A DNA stretch of 64,000 bases from Pyrocephalus nanus (lineage: Eukaryota > Chordata > Aves > Passeriformes > Tyrannidae): contig CM076280.1 in NCBI GenBank assembly GCA_038380795.1, forward strand, positions 8,853,501 through 8,917,500. Reading direction: 5' to 3'. Position 1 is the first letter of the stretch. Every line of letters starts with the position of its first letter. The translations under genes were made by a program, and so were the position numbers. The notes beneath the pieces were generated by a model, which was not told where the DNA came from, made no database searches, and saw nothing but the letters and a program-made list of their open reading frames with translations. This document shows positions 35,388 through 48,200 of this stretch, one piece after another.

Positions 35388-37606
35388 GCCCCCTGACCTG
35401 GTTTCCTCCTTGCCCACCGCACGCCCAGGAAATGGAGCCTTTTCCTGACCAGTCCTGTCCCCCAGACCCCGCTGGGCTCCAAACTGGATACAGCAGCAGC
35501 CCTGCCCAGGAGCCCAGGATATGAGGGGGGAGCTGACAAGTCAAGACAGAGAGAAATACAGAACTGTCATCACTGCACCATCCAGGGAAAACCCAGGGGA
35601 ATGCCCCCGCTGATAATCGTGGCAGGGAATACGGAGGCAGCGCTCTGCTAACAAAGGTCCCACTGATGTATTTTTCATAAAGTGCTTTATTCTGCTGCAG
35701 ACGTGGAGCATTATCAGTAATAAATGTTTGCAAGATAGTAGGTGGCGGCACTGTATCTGTAAAGCTCTGGATAAGAGCTGACAAGCTGTATACCAAAATA
35801 ATTCAGCTTTTATTAAGACTTCCATTAATCGTCTATCTAAGTTATTTATATTGGAATCCCTCCATTAAAAAGCATAATCCCAGCTTGCTGCATCACACCC
35901 TCTTTCTTCATATCTAAGGACACACTGTGAGGGGGTTTGAACTGGGGTTTTCCCAGTTTACCCCCAGTATGGGCAGTATCTCATCCTGCTCTGGCACCAG
36001 CACGTGCCGTGCATCACACAGCTCCAGCTCACATAAAACATGGGATCTCTTCATCTCCTCATCCCAGCCCCAGTCAGGGATCACAGCACAACAGAAAATG
36101 CTTCCATGGTGGATGAGCAAAGGATGGGACACGTCTAAAGCAATTAGACACACAGACCTGGAGATGTTTCAATGGATCTGCTGAGTGCACTCAGTGATGT
36201 ATTCGTTCCCTTATGGCCCTGCAGCTGCTTCCCCACAGATCCCTGGGGATGTCCTGATGGGAATTTCCCAGAGGGACTGAGTACTGCCTGCTGGGGGTGA
36301 TGGCACTGGCAGCCTTCCAGCCAGTAACTCCAGCAGAGCTACTGGGACCAACCTCCCTGCCCCTTATGTCAAGCCAATCACTTCACGGTATAAATTATCT
36401 AAATTAATTAAACATCCATCCCCTCTTTTGCTCCTGACAGCATTCCCAGCAGATTCTGCACTGCCAAAGGCTCCTAGATGGGCTCCAGGGGATGGGCAGG
36501 TCCCAGCTCTCCTCCAGACCCTCCCTGAAGCAATTTTGTGAGAAGGGCTGTCAGGTGCCCCTGGCCCCTTCCCTGCTCAGACCTGCTCCTTGGTTTGCTC
36601 CAGTCCACACAAGAACCTTTCCCTGTCATTCCTAGGAAAGCATGGCACACCTTTTTGGTAGGAAAAATGAAGGTGCCAAAACACAAACCCCTGGGCTCTC
36701 ATGTCACCCCACGCCAGGGCAAAGGGCCTCAGCTGGTGCCACCCAGAGCAGCACAGACTCTGCTAGGTTTCATCCCAAACCCAAATGCACATCCCACAGC
36801 TGATAAAAGAGAATTTTCAGTGAAATATTAGAAGAGGAAGCTCAGCCAGGACTGTCCATGAATCTCACAAAGCAAGCAGTCATTCTATCGTGTGTTTCCA
36901 AGAGCATCTCCCAGATGATCCCAGAGAGCCCAGTGCTGTTCACCAGCTACCTCCAACTCCAGTGCCAGCTCCCAGCCAGGATTCAGGAGACCTGTGTAAA
37001 TCCCCCATCTCTCCTCTCTGGCTCCTGCCTCTAACAGTACATCTGTGTTTCTGCCTTTGTTTGCCTGAGGCCACATCTGTCCTGGAGCTGCTCCTGCACC
37101 ACACGGTGCCATTAGGCTGTAACTGATACCTGGCTCCAGGAAAAGCTTAAAATAAATAAAATTACAGATAAATAAATAAGGCAGTGCAACCTGTTAAACA
37201 AGCAGCTGTGGTGTTACACGCCCCTTTGTCACCAGAATTTTAACTTCAGAGCATTTCACCACCGGGACAGAGATGAGGCACTGGTGAATTTGCAATTGGG
37301 ATGTAAATACTGAGCTCTCCGCTGCTCCATGTGCCATTCCCCTTCCCAAACCCCATCTAAAGCTGCGTGACAGTAAGACAACGGAGTGGAAACGATAAGC
37401 TTTGATGGGGAAAAACTATGCAGAGAAAGGGCCAGAACTGTATTAAACTATATTAAAAAGCCAGCAAGGAAACCAGTTCAAACAGCTCCCTGTAAGCAGC
37501 TCGGCTCTCTGGGGCTCTGTTTAACAGACATCCTTTTATTAGAAAAACTCGCTGAAGATGGCTGTTTAGCAGTTCCAATAAAGAATAGGTGGATGGGGAG
37601 GGAGGA

Positions 37607-37620
37607 TTTTTTTTTTTTTT
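37607..37620. repeat. Poly-T tract (T14)
   Basis: Uninterrupted T homopolymer. Confidence 0.9.
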
Positions 37621-39299
37621 CCATTAAGATTACAGAAGGGCCTGAGGCAGAAAGAACGGGAAAACCTCCAGATCCAGGATTTAGTTTCTGCCCCGTTCAT
37701 TTACACGCTCAGAGAGCACCAAGGTCTGAACTAGTCAAAGGCTGGGTGGGATCTTTCACCTGGAGAGGTGTAGGAGTTGGGGTGGGTCCACAAGTCATCC
37801 AGGTGGTTTTAGCTGAGGTGAGGAACAGGCACATGGCTGATGGAAATGAAGAAGCCAAGTGCTCCCAAAATAAAGGGGGATGAAAAGTGAGATTTCACAG
37901 CCAGCATGGCACCTCCTCTGCTCCACATACACCTCTAACAGAGATAGAGCTGGCTGTCACACTGGATCAAGGGCATGACACTTTCTATCCCAGAAATCCC
38001 CAGCAGGAATGCAAGAGCCTGGAAGAAATCTCCAGCTACAACAGTTAGCAGAAAAATCTTTCATATCTTTTTAGGAACTCTCCACCCAGACAAAGGCAGG
38101 AATTGCCCCCATCCCACCAGGCAGCCAGGAAGCAGCATCTTCCCTGGGAGAGCCAGGCAGAGCAAGGTGGGGGTTCCCATGCTCACAGCAAGTGGTGGCT
38201 GATGCTCTTCATCACCAAAGAGCTGCCAGTAACAATCCTTCCCAGAGCCACTGTCCTTCCTGCTAAAACCTTGGGTCTGCTCCAAATTTATCATTGTGGC
38301 ATATTATTAATCCTCATTATCGCCAATATCTCGGTGTGTAAGCACAGATTGAGGTGCCTGAAGTTGAGATGGTGTTTATTTACCACCACGCTTGCTCTGC
38401 GCTGCCACAGCCCCTTCCCACAGCAGATAACTCTGATTTCTCCAATCCCAGCCCAGCAAAGAGGGAGAACAAATGCCTGGAAAGCAGTGAGAATAATATC
38501 TAAAGGCTTATGGAAATAATCTAATGGCCTTCAACAGACCATACCCATCACCAGCAACCATTGGATGTCCAGCCACTGAGTCAGTCAATGCTGACACCCC
38601 CACCCTCATTTCTCATTAAAACATTAAATGATGATGCTAAATGGTTTTTGATATCAGAGAAAGACAACCAGAGAGGCCATCTGGTTTTAACCATCTGATG
38701 TTTTCTACACACACCCCTGTCTCCAGGGCAGACCCTTAGATTTGTTGCATTATCTAATCCCAGACACAGCAAAAACAGGCTGGAGATTTTAATAACAATT
38801 GTATAACACAGCTTTTCCCACTTTGAATATGAAGAGAAAAGGAGTGGGGACATGTAGAAAATTGCACTGTTAAAAATAACATTAAAAATGCATCTATTTT
38901 GGCCTTAAGGCCCACAGAAAAAGATGTTTCATTATCCAAGTCTAAGAACTTAATTATGCTTTAATAATTTTTTCAATACAAAAGGAAAGTCTTTTTGGCT
39001 TGCTCTGCTCCTCTATAGCTGAACTTCAAGGGGAACCCTTGAGATAATCACCACTCCACTCATTCCTCCAGGATCCAGCCCAAGGCTCATTGGAGCATCA
39101 TGGATGAACTCCTGGACCAGCCCCCCTCAGCTCTCCACCCCTCCATATCCCACCCACATTTATAAATGGACCATCAGCATTCCCTGTGTGCAGATGGCAG
39201 CCCAAAGCATCTCCTCTTCCATCCGGGCAGAGGCAAAATCCTCGTTTCAGCCAAAAAAAATAACCTTATTATCAGCTTTCAGGGGATCACACAAGTTTG

Positions 39300-39340
39300 G
39301 CATCACATCAACAAGTTCTGCATCACACCCAACAAGCTGT
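39300..39340. repeat. 20-bp tandem duplication, diverged
   Basis: GCATCACATCAACAAGTTCT is followed by GCATCACACCCAACAAGCTG. Confidence 0.85.
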
Positions 39341-39610
39341 ACCCTGCCTCATTTGGCTCCTGCAGGCATCAGTGTGAGCCCACCCAAGCCTTGGGGTGGG
39401 TTCTGCTGCTGCCCTCGCTCCGGCCGGTGCCGAGCGGTGCCGAATCCAAGCAGCTCACTTGGCGCTAAAATCTGGTTTCCATAGAAACAGGTAGATAGCA
39501 CACAGGAGCTAAATCTTATTTACTCAGTTAAAGAAAAGGGCTACCCAAGCTGTAATTTAGACCTGGGGCTTAGTGCAACATTGCTGGGAGTACAAAGATT
39601 TCATGATGGC

Positions 39611-39630
39611 AAAAAAAAAAAAAAAAAAAA
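39611..39630. repeat. Poly-A tract (A20)
   Basis: Uninterrupted A homopolymer, a long pyrimidine run in VAV2 sense. No gene body is recognisable upstream of it. Confidence 0.95.
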
Positions 39631-42349
39631 GTGGCTTTTCATTGCCGCTTTTTTCTTCAGCATCAATTATTGTAATAAGACTAAGATAAATCAACACACA
39701 CCTCCTTTAAAAAGTCCCACCGCCCTAATTTCCTAATAGATACCTACATGTAATTATTTTTAAATGCTAGTGGGTTTTAGAAGATTAATTTATTTCCTCT
39801 TCCTCAGCTCCCCCAATCAGAATTAATCCCACTAACAAATGAGGAAATCTACACTTAGTAACAGGTTAGTTATTCATTCTAACTTGGACACAGCCATCAT
39901 TTAAAGCAACTATCATGAGCTCAAGTCCAACAAGATACCCTCAGACTGCAAGCTCTCACTTTTTTTCAGCAGATATATTTAGACCAGGCCAAAATTGATG
40001 TAACATGTACAAATCAGTTATTTCTCCTGTTAAAAGAAAAGAGAGATTCTGGATACGTGAGCAAAACACTGTGTGGCTTGTTCATAAAACACTGAATTTT
40101 AGGTGCATCCCTTGCTCTCTGCTAAGAGGAAGGGTTCCTTGTGTGACCCCAAAATTATACACACAGAATATGTCAGTGCTTTGAATGCTAAGATTTATAG
40201 GTTGGAGATATCCTTCAAATTACTCTGCCTTGCTCTGCACAATTGTAGAGTCAGAATATGTATTATTTCAGATGAATAATACATGATGGTACCGTAAATC
40301 TAGTCCCAGCTGAGAACGTGCTCTCCAGCAAGGAGCTGGGAAGGTTTCTGGGACTGTGCTGTGCTGGCTGGAGTTAGCATTTATCTCTTTGCTAATGAAG
40401 GGAGTTGCTGCTCCAGCGTGGAAAAGGGACTGCAAAATTCTAATTAATTAATGGTATTCAAAACCCATGCCCATCACTCTCCATGACAGCCCAAACCTCT
40501 TCCCACCAGAGACCCTGGGGCTAACTCCAGCCCTTGCTGCTGGGAACTAGGGTCAGCTTAAAATAAATTAAGCACTTGCAAACATTTCCTTACTGGAGGG
40601 GGGAGGTTGGGGGGCGAAGAGCATCACTTGAGGAAAGGTCATTTAATAAAGGTGACCTGCAAAACTTGGGGATGGATTGTGTTTTATCCTATTTAACTGG
40701 GCTCAGCCACTCTGCAAAAGGCACTGATTTTGCCAAGTCCAGAGGACAGCGGAGGTTGCCCCCAGTCCCATCCCCAGGACGTGCCACATTTTCCACAGTC
40801 ACACAATCCATCTCACTTGCACACCCAAGCCATGAATCAAACCAGCTCCCTCTCAGTCCAGTGTTTTCCTGTGCCACACCAGCTCTCCCAGAAAGCATCA
40901 CAGCCCTGGACAGACATTCCAAATAGTGGAAAATGACCATGGAAGTGGATTTTCAAGGCAGACTGACAGATCTGATGTTTGCTCATTAGCTGAGCTGGGA
41001 TGACATAGCTCATGGCTCTGCCAGGGTAATAAAGGAACCAGCCAGCAAACAAAGCAAAAATCAATATGGATGAGTGTAATATTTTTCATAATGTCTTTAT
41101 TGTGCACAGCCTTCCTCACACAGCTATTCATAGACACACTTTCTCTCCTTTTTACAGGGAATGAAGTGATGGGAAATGTTCTTATTCACAAGTGCCATAA
41201 GACAAAATGCTACGCTGATTTCATCACCCCCGAAGAGTTTATAAATTAAACCCAAATAAGAACAGACTACATCAAATACCCTTCCTAACTGCTGGAGCTG
41301 GTTTCCCAGGCACATCCTGCAGCCCCAGGTCCTGCTGGTGACACCGGCAGGGGCTGGGCAGCCGGGAATATCCACGTGGCACCGCATCCCCCCCGAGCTG
41401 CGGGGCAGGAAACGGGCTGAGCCCTGGATGCTCGTGGTATGAGCAAAGGAAGAGAAGCTCCACTCAACAGGAAACTTTGCTTAGCAAACACAGCAGAATC
41501 ACATCCTTTCCAAAGGCATCCTCTCCACGACAGCAGTGACCCCAAACGACCGGTGCCGAAGGGAGGAGGGGTTTTGCTGAGCTCTGGGCGTGAAGGCTCG
41601 AGGACAGAAGCACAAGGGAGCAAGAGAGCTCCACAACAGGGAATTATAAACAGGGACTTCCAATAAGGATCATCCTGCCCCAAAAGAGCTGCCACACAGA
41701 GAGCAGCAGGACGGGCTTGAGGAAACAAACCAGCACCAGAAACCTCACCAGAAGCAACACACACACCTTGCTGCTGCCATTTGATTTCAATTTGTCCCCA
41801 GTAATGGCACAGCTGATTGCCTCCAAGGAATCCATGCAGGGAAATCATTTTTTTTTTCTGTGCAACTGGTTGGTTTTCGGTGCCTGCACCGGGGCTGTTG
41901 AGTTTAATAAGGGAGGAAAGGAAAAGAAATGATTCCTCCACGGCTTCGCTCTTGGTGAGTAAGCAAAAACCATTGATTAAAAATGAGAAATGAGAAGAGG
42001 AAGCGCCTCTCTGCTTCATAAACAGCTTGGGACACAATGGTTTATACTGTACATAAATTTAAACAGAGGAATAAATAGCCTCCTCTTGGATACTGGCCTA
42101 AGCAAAACGATGGCAGGATGGAAGGAGCGCTGCAGGAACAGACCATCTGCACAGAACATGGATGATAAGACACAAATGCACTTTTACCTGCAGAAAAACC
42201 CCTGACACAGAAGTTTGGGAGTGCTCCTCCATGAGAGCAAACCCACTTCTGTAAAGATCCTTCGAAGCTGCTGCCCAGAAGCAAAAAGCACCCTGATTCC
42301 AGCCCTGACAGCAGGGAGCTACTCTGCCTTCTGTGTAGAAAGAAATCAA

Positions 42350-42515
42350 AGGGACTTTTGACAAGGACATGTAGTGACAGGACAGGGGGAGCAGCTTTAA
42401 ACTGAAAGAGGATGGATTCACACTGGATATTACGATGAAATTCTCTGTGAGGCCCTGGCACAGGTTGCCCAGGGAAGCTACAGGGTTGGATGGGGCAGCT
42501 TTGTGCTGGGCAGCC
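42350..42515 (+). mobile_element. CR1 LINE fragment with internal deletion
   Basis: GACATGTAGTGACAGGACAGG, AGCTTTAAACTGAAAGAGG, GGATATTACGATGAAATTC and GGCACAGGTTGCCCAGGGAAG follow CR1 order. The text then jumps to GGTTGGATGGGGCAGC, skipping the usual CCCCATCCCTGGAAGTGTCC segment, and the 3' terminus is missing. It lies antisense to VAV2. Confidence 0.88.
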
Positions 42516-43078
42516 AGGCAAAGGAGAAATAAAAGCTCAAGATGACACACAGCCTGTTAAACATATTTTCTCCTGCGCCCTCACCCAGATTCCCTCTGGG
42601 GAAAAAAAGAGTGTGTTAATTTATTTCGCCATCAGGTCCGTGGGGAAGCGAGTCACAGAGGTTGAGGAGCACTTGCTTTTGGCAGTTCAACCTTCACCAT
42701 CACACCAACCACTTGAGCCAAGCACCACAGCCAGGATCCCAGCAGTGTTATTGTTGGAGGAGGCAGAATAAATCTCCAAGGGCATCTCTGGAAAAATGAG
42801 GGGGAGGATAAAAACATTTTTAACTCTTTGGAGGGGGGAAAAAAAAAAAAGTGTTGAAAATAGAGTTGAGGATACAGGGCATAACTCGGCTCCCTCCCTC
42901 CCTCCTCTGCGCCCGGCCTTCCCCAGCAGAATGTGCACAAACACATCCTGTGGCCAGGGCTTTTCATCTGCTGCCAGGGAGATAAAGTGAATTCCTGCCG
43001 GCTCGGGCGGGAGCAGCGCCTGGTGCAAGGCAGTGCCGGCCCCGGCCGGGAGAGAGGCAGCAGGAAAATGGCCACATG

Positions 43079-43140
43079 ACCCACTGCATGGGGATACAGG
43101 GACGAGGGGACCCACTGTACAGGGACACAGGGATGAGGGA
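43079..43140. repeat. Two-copy 31-bp tandem repeat
   Basis: ACCCACTG, CATGGGGATACAGGGACGAG and GGG is followed immediately by a second copy with a few changes (TACAGGGACACAGGGATGAG). It is a minisatellite seed next to a CpG-rich patch. Confidence 0.9.
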
Positions 43141-44346
43141 ACCTGCCACTGGCCCTGGGCTGCAAGGGGGGACAGTCGCTGGCACCGAGATTTGGGCACA
43201 ATCTCCAATCATCGCTCCTTTAGATGGGCCGTGGGGAAAACCCATGGAGAGCTGAGCCCTGCCTGGAGTGTTTGTGCGAATGAGAGAGGGAAATGTAGAG
43301 GCAAATCAGGGCTAAAAGGCAGGGGACGTGTCCAAGGGACAAAGCAGTGACAGGCAAGGACAGCACGAGCTGGAGCCACAGGCTCTTTGGTGCAGATGCT
43401 CCAACTTTTGGAATGGATCCATGACCAAGCCCCATGCAAGAGCTGTCCAGGGATGCTGGGGCAGAGGAGAGGCAGGAGCACTGACAGGGTATACACAGGG
43501 AGAGCAGCACTGCCAGAAGGTACCAACAGAGAACACAAAACTCCAGGTGGATTGAAGTCACGGAGTCAGGTTTGGGAAGGGACCGGCAGCGCTCGGCTCA
43601 GAGCTGCAGGCTCCAGTCCTACACCAGCATCGACCCCTGAAGCCTCTTCCCAAGGGAATCCCCACCCCACAGAGCTCCCTGCATGCCCAGGATGGTCTGG
43701 CTGCTCATCCAGCACAAGGAACAGCTGGAAGCTTATGGGATTTTCGTCTGGAAACAACATGTGATGGAGGCAGGCACCGTGCTGAGGGGGAGCAAAGCAG
43801 GGGCAAGGAGGGAACAAAACAGACAGACAGGAAAGACAAAAGGGGTGGGAAAAGGCTGGAGAATGGGGTATTTAAGCCTAGAAGGTCCTCCCCAGGATTT
43901 TCCACAAAGTAGCTAATCTGCACTAACAGGAGTAAAACAAAGGGTGATGTCACCAACTCCATCTGCTTCAAATTTGCTCAAAGCTTACATCTCCCTAATT
44001 AAAATGAAGGGAAAAAAAAATCAACATTTGCTCAATGAACCCAAAATGAAGCAAACATCCCCACGCAGACACAAATGCCTTTCTTCCTAATCAGATTAAA
44101 ATACTGGCACCAGGAAACCTCACAGACATCCTGGTTGGTTATAAATACCAGAGAGGTGGGGTGGGATGGCACAGGTAGGGGGGCACAGGGACAACCACCC
44201 ACCCCTGGGCACTGCACCAGTGATCAGACACAGGAACAAACCCAGCTGCACTGATGGCCAGGGCTGATGCTTTCTGCTGCTGGTGGCCTTTTAATGAGCG
44301 TGCAAATGGAAAAACCGATCAGGCTGAAATCACGTTGTCACCTCCT

Positions 44347-44374
44347 GGGAGGTTTTGGGGGGCGGGGGAGGGGG
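44347..44374 (+). other. G-quadruplex motif
   Basis: Four G runs (GGG, G6, G5, G5) are separated by loops of 7, 1 and 1 bases (AGGTTTT, C, A), fitting the G3+N1-7 rule. It is on the plus strand, the template strand of VAV2. Confidence 0.75.
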
Positions 44375-45117
44375 TAAAAATACTTTTTTCCAATGAACTT
44401 TAGAGCAGAAATGAGACTCGCTTACAGTAAGGTCATTATCTATCACAACACTGCAGCCCAGAGCCATCAGCCCATCCAGGATGAGTTTGGGGAGCCATGG
44501 AATCCCCTGGGAATGCCAAGGGAAGGAGAATCATCCCAGTGGGCTCCAGAAAGGAGCCACCACGGTGTTTGCCCACAGAGGTTTCTGCAGATGACTCCAC
44601 AGCATGTCAGAATCCAACCCTGTAAAAACACCAGCTGAAAGGTGGATTTTGTCACTTCCAACATCCCTCCAGCCCTTCTGCCCATCAGCTCTCCCAGAGC
44701 ACACCTCAAGAGCGCTCGCCTGCATTAGCTGCTCACACAGTGTGAACTCTCCCAGTGCTGAGGCTGCAAACCCAAACAACCCAAAACTTCCAAAACCATC
44801 AGTGGTTTTACAGCCTGAGGCAAGTCCTTGCAGAGGTCTGTTAGCTCAGAACTGCTGAAACATCAATATTCTCCAAAAAACTCAGTGTGAAGCTTGTTTC
44901 TTTAAATCACATACAATTCCAGGCCCTTATTTTCCCAAAAACTTATACCTATTTAATTTTTTAAATTAATTTACTAAGGATACAACTGTATTTTAGCAGC
45001 TGGTTCTTCTCCCCTGCTGAAAACGCCTTCCCTAAGTGCATCACACATAAACCTCCTGGTATCAGCATCACCCAGCCTTGTGCCTGTACATAAAAAAAAA
45101 TATCCCAGAAAAACATC

Positions 45118-45205
45118 CCAGAATTTTTTAAGTTGGAAGAGATCTTGAGATCATTTAGTCCAACACCTCTACTCAGCTAGCAGAGCAGCACCATGATAAA
45201 CCCAC
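45118..45205 (-). mobile_element. CR1 LINE 3' fragment, diverged subfamily
   Basis: Plus-strand AAGTTGGAAGAGATCTTGAG, ATCATTTAGTCCAACACC and a tail with CCATGATAAACCCAC are the reverse complement of the CR1 type whose end reads AGATCATCAAGTCCAACC. It is diverged, and the terminal ATAGAATCAT is degraded to GAATTTTTT. Confidence 0.75.
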
Positions 45206-48200
45206 ATCAGAGACACTGCAATCCAGGGCTGCTGCTTGACTGCTTTAATATCCCACACTCGTACAGCTCCTTGGGATCTGATTTATAACTACAGGAGAAA
45301 ACCTTATTGGAGTCAAAACTAATTTATAGACTCAAGAGGAAAAAAAAATTGACGTTTTCTAGATCACACACTGTCGCTGTAAATCAATTTCCATTTTGTG
45401 CCCCCGGTGCAAACTGCTTCCAGCCTGGGTAAATAAATGCCAGGAGTAATGAGTTTTGAAACAACCAGTAACAAAGAAATGACAGTCACTGAAAAATCCT
45501 TCTCCTGCCAGGAAACCCCAACTGCAGATTAAAGCAATTACCAAAACCCACGTGACGAGGCAGAGGAGACCAAGAATTTGAGCAAGGAGCTGATTTTTCT
45601 GCCTTTTGTTTATTTTATCTTCCTTCTCCAAACAAAGCCATGGAAGATGCTCAGTCCTCTCCTCCTCAGCCACCACTCCACGGGAGGTCATCACTTGTTG
45701 GAGGAGGACGAGCTGTGCAGCAATTTCTGATGTGGGTAATGAACCTCTGAGTGATTTCAGGAAAGCAGGAGGAGGGGATGAGATCCAGCCCTGTGCTGGG
45801 AAGGTTTGTACAATGAAAGAAAAGGCAGCTGTGAAGAGCCCATCCGGCCCCGTAAAGCAGCCGTCACTCACAAGCACATCGTGGGGTCCATCAGCAAATT
45901 GCCAACTGTAATTTCCTGGAGGAGAACTGTTCTTGTTTCTGCCCTGCAGTTGTGTGAGTCCAAGTTTGAAGATTCCCCTTCATCAAGGGTGTGACACCCT
46001 AGCTCGAGATCTGGGCTCTGCAGGTGGCAAATGCCATTTCACAACCAAAGTGTACCAACCCATCCAGCTGGAGAAACACCACGCTTGGTGGCCCCAGAGT
46101 GGGACACTAAATGCACCACACTGACCTCCTCACACACCAGCAGCACTGGCAATGTCACAAAGAGTATCCTTTTTCAGTACATGAGCCCCAGAAAAGCATG
46201 GATGGCAGGTAAACCATTTTGTTGTGCTGCATCCTTTGGATCAATGGGAGAGCAATCATTTCAGAAATACAACCTGCAAACTTGCTTTCCTAAGTGCCCC
46301 AGCCCGCTTGGCAGGAACAACAAAAGCATTAAGCCACCCTTCCACAGTGTCCCTGCCCACTGGGACTCTCCACTGAGTGGGAAGGTGCAAAGCTGTTGGC
46401 AGGAAATGCACAAGAGGAACAGCGAGATTTCAGTAAATACTTGAGAAACCGCTCAAACCAGAGCTGACACCCTTGGCCAGCTCACGATAAACAAGAAGGA
46501 AGGCTGAGAAATGCTTTCAGAGGAACCAAAAACTTCCGAGACTGGATGCCAAGCCTGTGGTGCCCCACCCAGCACGCCAGTGTGAGCATGGGCTTGGGAT
46601 CAGGCAGGAGATGGGTACAACCAAGATCCCAGGTCTCATCCTGAAAGAGAGAAGAGGTCTTTGAGAAACCTGGAAATCATCCAGGCTGACCACACACCCA
46701 CCAAGTGTGACCTCCAGTGTGCAATCAGCTCTGCAGCAGGGCCTGGTTGTCACTGAGAAGATACGCCATCTGCTCTCCCTTGGAACTGCATGGGGAGAGG
46801 TGAGACTGTTCATCAAACCCGAGGGAGTTCACGTGTTTCTCAAGGCATCTCCTGGTTCTTGGGCCGTGCTTCCTTCACAGAGATTACCACTCACACAAAG
46901 CTTTAGGATACTTGAGGATGAAAAGCGAGGGACGCAAAGGCATCCCCTTCTATTATTACAAAAGATTAAAAGCCAAAAGTAAAGTCTTGCTGACAGCAAT
47001 CAGTGGTTCAGTAACGCCAGATGTTGTTTCACTCAAAGAAAACAGTGAAATAATATTTGAATAAACTCACAAGAAGGCGCAATTACCGATGAAAGCAGAG
47101 CCCAGGTGAGACTTCACACTGCCTCAACCCGCAGCTTCAGAGACACACGATGTGGGGATCAAACACCTCCTCCTCCCTGAAGATGAGGTGTCTCAGTGAC
47201 TGAGAAGGCAGCCACTTCCAGAGGCACATATCCCATGTGGCACTTGGGTTTATTTTTGTCATGTTTGCAAAGGAGTTGGCAGCTGCAGCCTGGTCAGGGT
47301 CAGCAGCTGAGTATCCCCAGCAGCCCTCGATAAGAGGTGATCCTCTGACCAGTGAAATCACTTGATGTATGGAAGTAATTTAAATTTATGTAGCAGAAAT
47401 GCAAATTCAGCCCTGGGGCCATTCTCCTGTACGTGGCCCAGGAGCTTCCTGGCACACACGTGCTTCAGAGGTGAGTTACTCAGAAAACAAGAGCAAAATT
47501 AATTACTGGTCCCAGTGCACCAAAGCTTTTGTTACAGTTCAGAAGGAAAAGAAACGAAAAAAAAAAAACTGATATAAAAAGAAAAAAAGCCAGGGTGACT
47601 CATATTTGTCTTCTATTAAGAAAAGCCTGGCTAAGACAGATCTCCTGCATTCAGAGAAGCCAAAGGAAATGCCAGGCCCCATCTGTCCTTGTCTGGCAGC
47701 AGACACGCCGTGTCCATGGCAAGGGGGATGCTGGATGGGAGGAGGTGGGTGCCAGGGCAGGATCCCAAGGGATTCCCCCAACATCCCCCACAGCTCTCCC
47801 AGCCCTGACTCACCTGCCTGGGGCTGGGTACACTATGATTTATAAAATACTAATGTGTAAAGAATTAGGAGAATTTGGGGGAGTGAGCCAGGCTTCTCAC
47901 AAAAGAGATGCACAGTGAAGGTGATGGGCTATCACCAGTGCTGGTCCCTGCTCTCTGCTCCAGAGACATGGCCCATCCTGGAGCCAGCCCTGATTATTCC
48001 ATGCTCTGAAAATCAACTCTGTTTTAGCAATAGGAGAAGGGTAAAACACACAGAGCTGATGTAAAACCCTGGAGAGCCAAGACTCCCAGAAGAGAAAGCG
48101 GATGGAGCAGAGCATGAGCATCACCTCAGGATGCAGAACAACACCAGCACACTGCATCTTACCAGAGGATGAACTGCAACCCTGGCATGGGCCCACCAGC

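Larger units (their letters stand above)
33001..46500 (-). other. VAV2: VAV2 intron upstream of exon 3, middle part
   Basis: Presumed intron continuing towards the upstream CH exons. It contains short duplications at 33640-33684, 35353-35387, 39300-39340 and 43079-43140, T tracts at 33968-33984 and 37607-37620, an A20 tract at 39611-39630, CR1 fragments at 42350-42515 and 45118-45205, and a G-quadruplex motif at 44347-44374. CpG-dense patches occur near 39415-39440, 41340-41415 and 42985-43065. AT-rich low-complexity-free blocks at 35640-35860 and 39631-39850 could be conserved elements. A 250-codon frame at 41285-42037 has no recognisable homology. Confidence 0.7.

Noticed and set aside
37386..37883. 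165-codon plus-strand open frame
   Set aside because: It spans a T14 tract coding for a run of Phe and has no recognisable domain.
41285..42037. Longest open frame in the window (250 codons, minus strand)
   Set aside because: Its translation shows no domain, signal or low-substitution pattern I recognise. It sits in intron with competing frames on both strands and crosses a CpG-rich patch where stop codons are depleted. Best explained as chance.
42985..43065. CpG patch as the VAV2 promoter and first exon
   Set aside because: It is too short for a CpG-island promoter, and the N-terminal VAV2 coding sequence (MEQWRQ...) is not present in the following minus-strand sequence.
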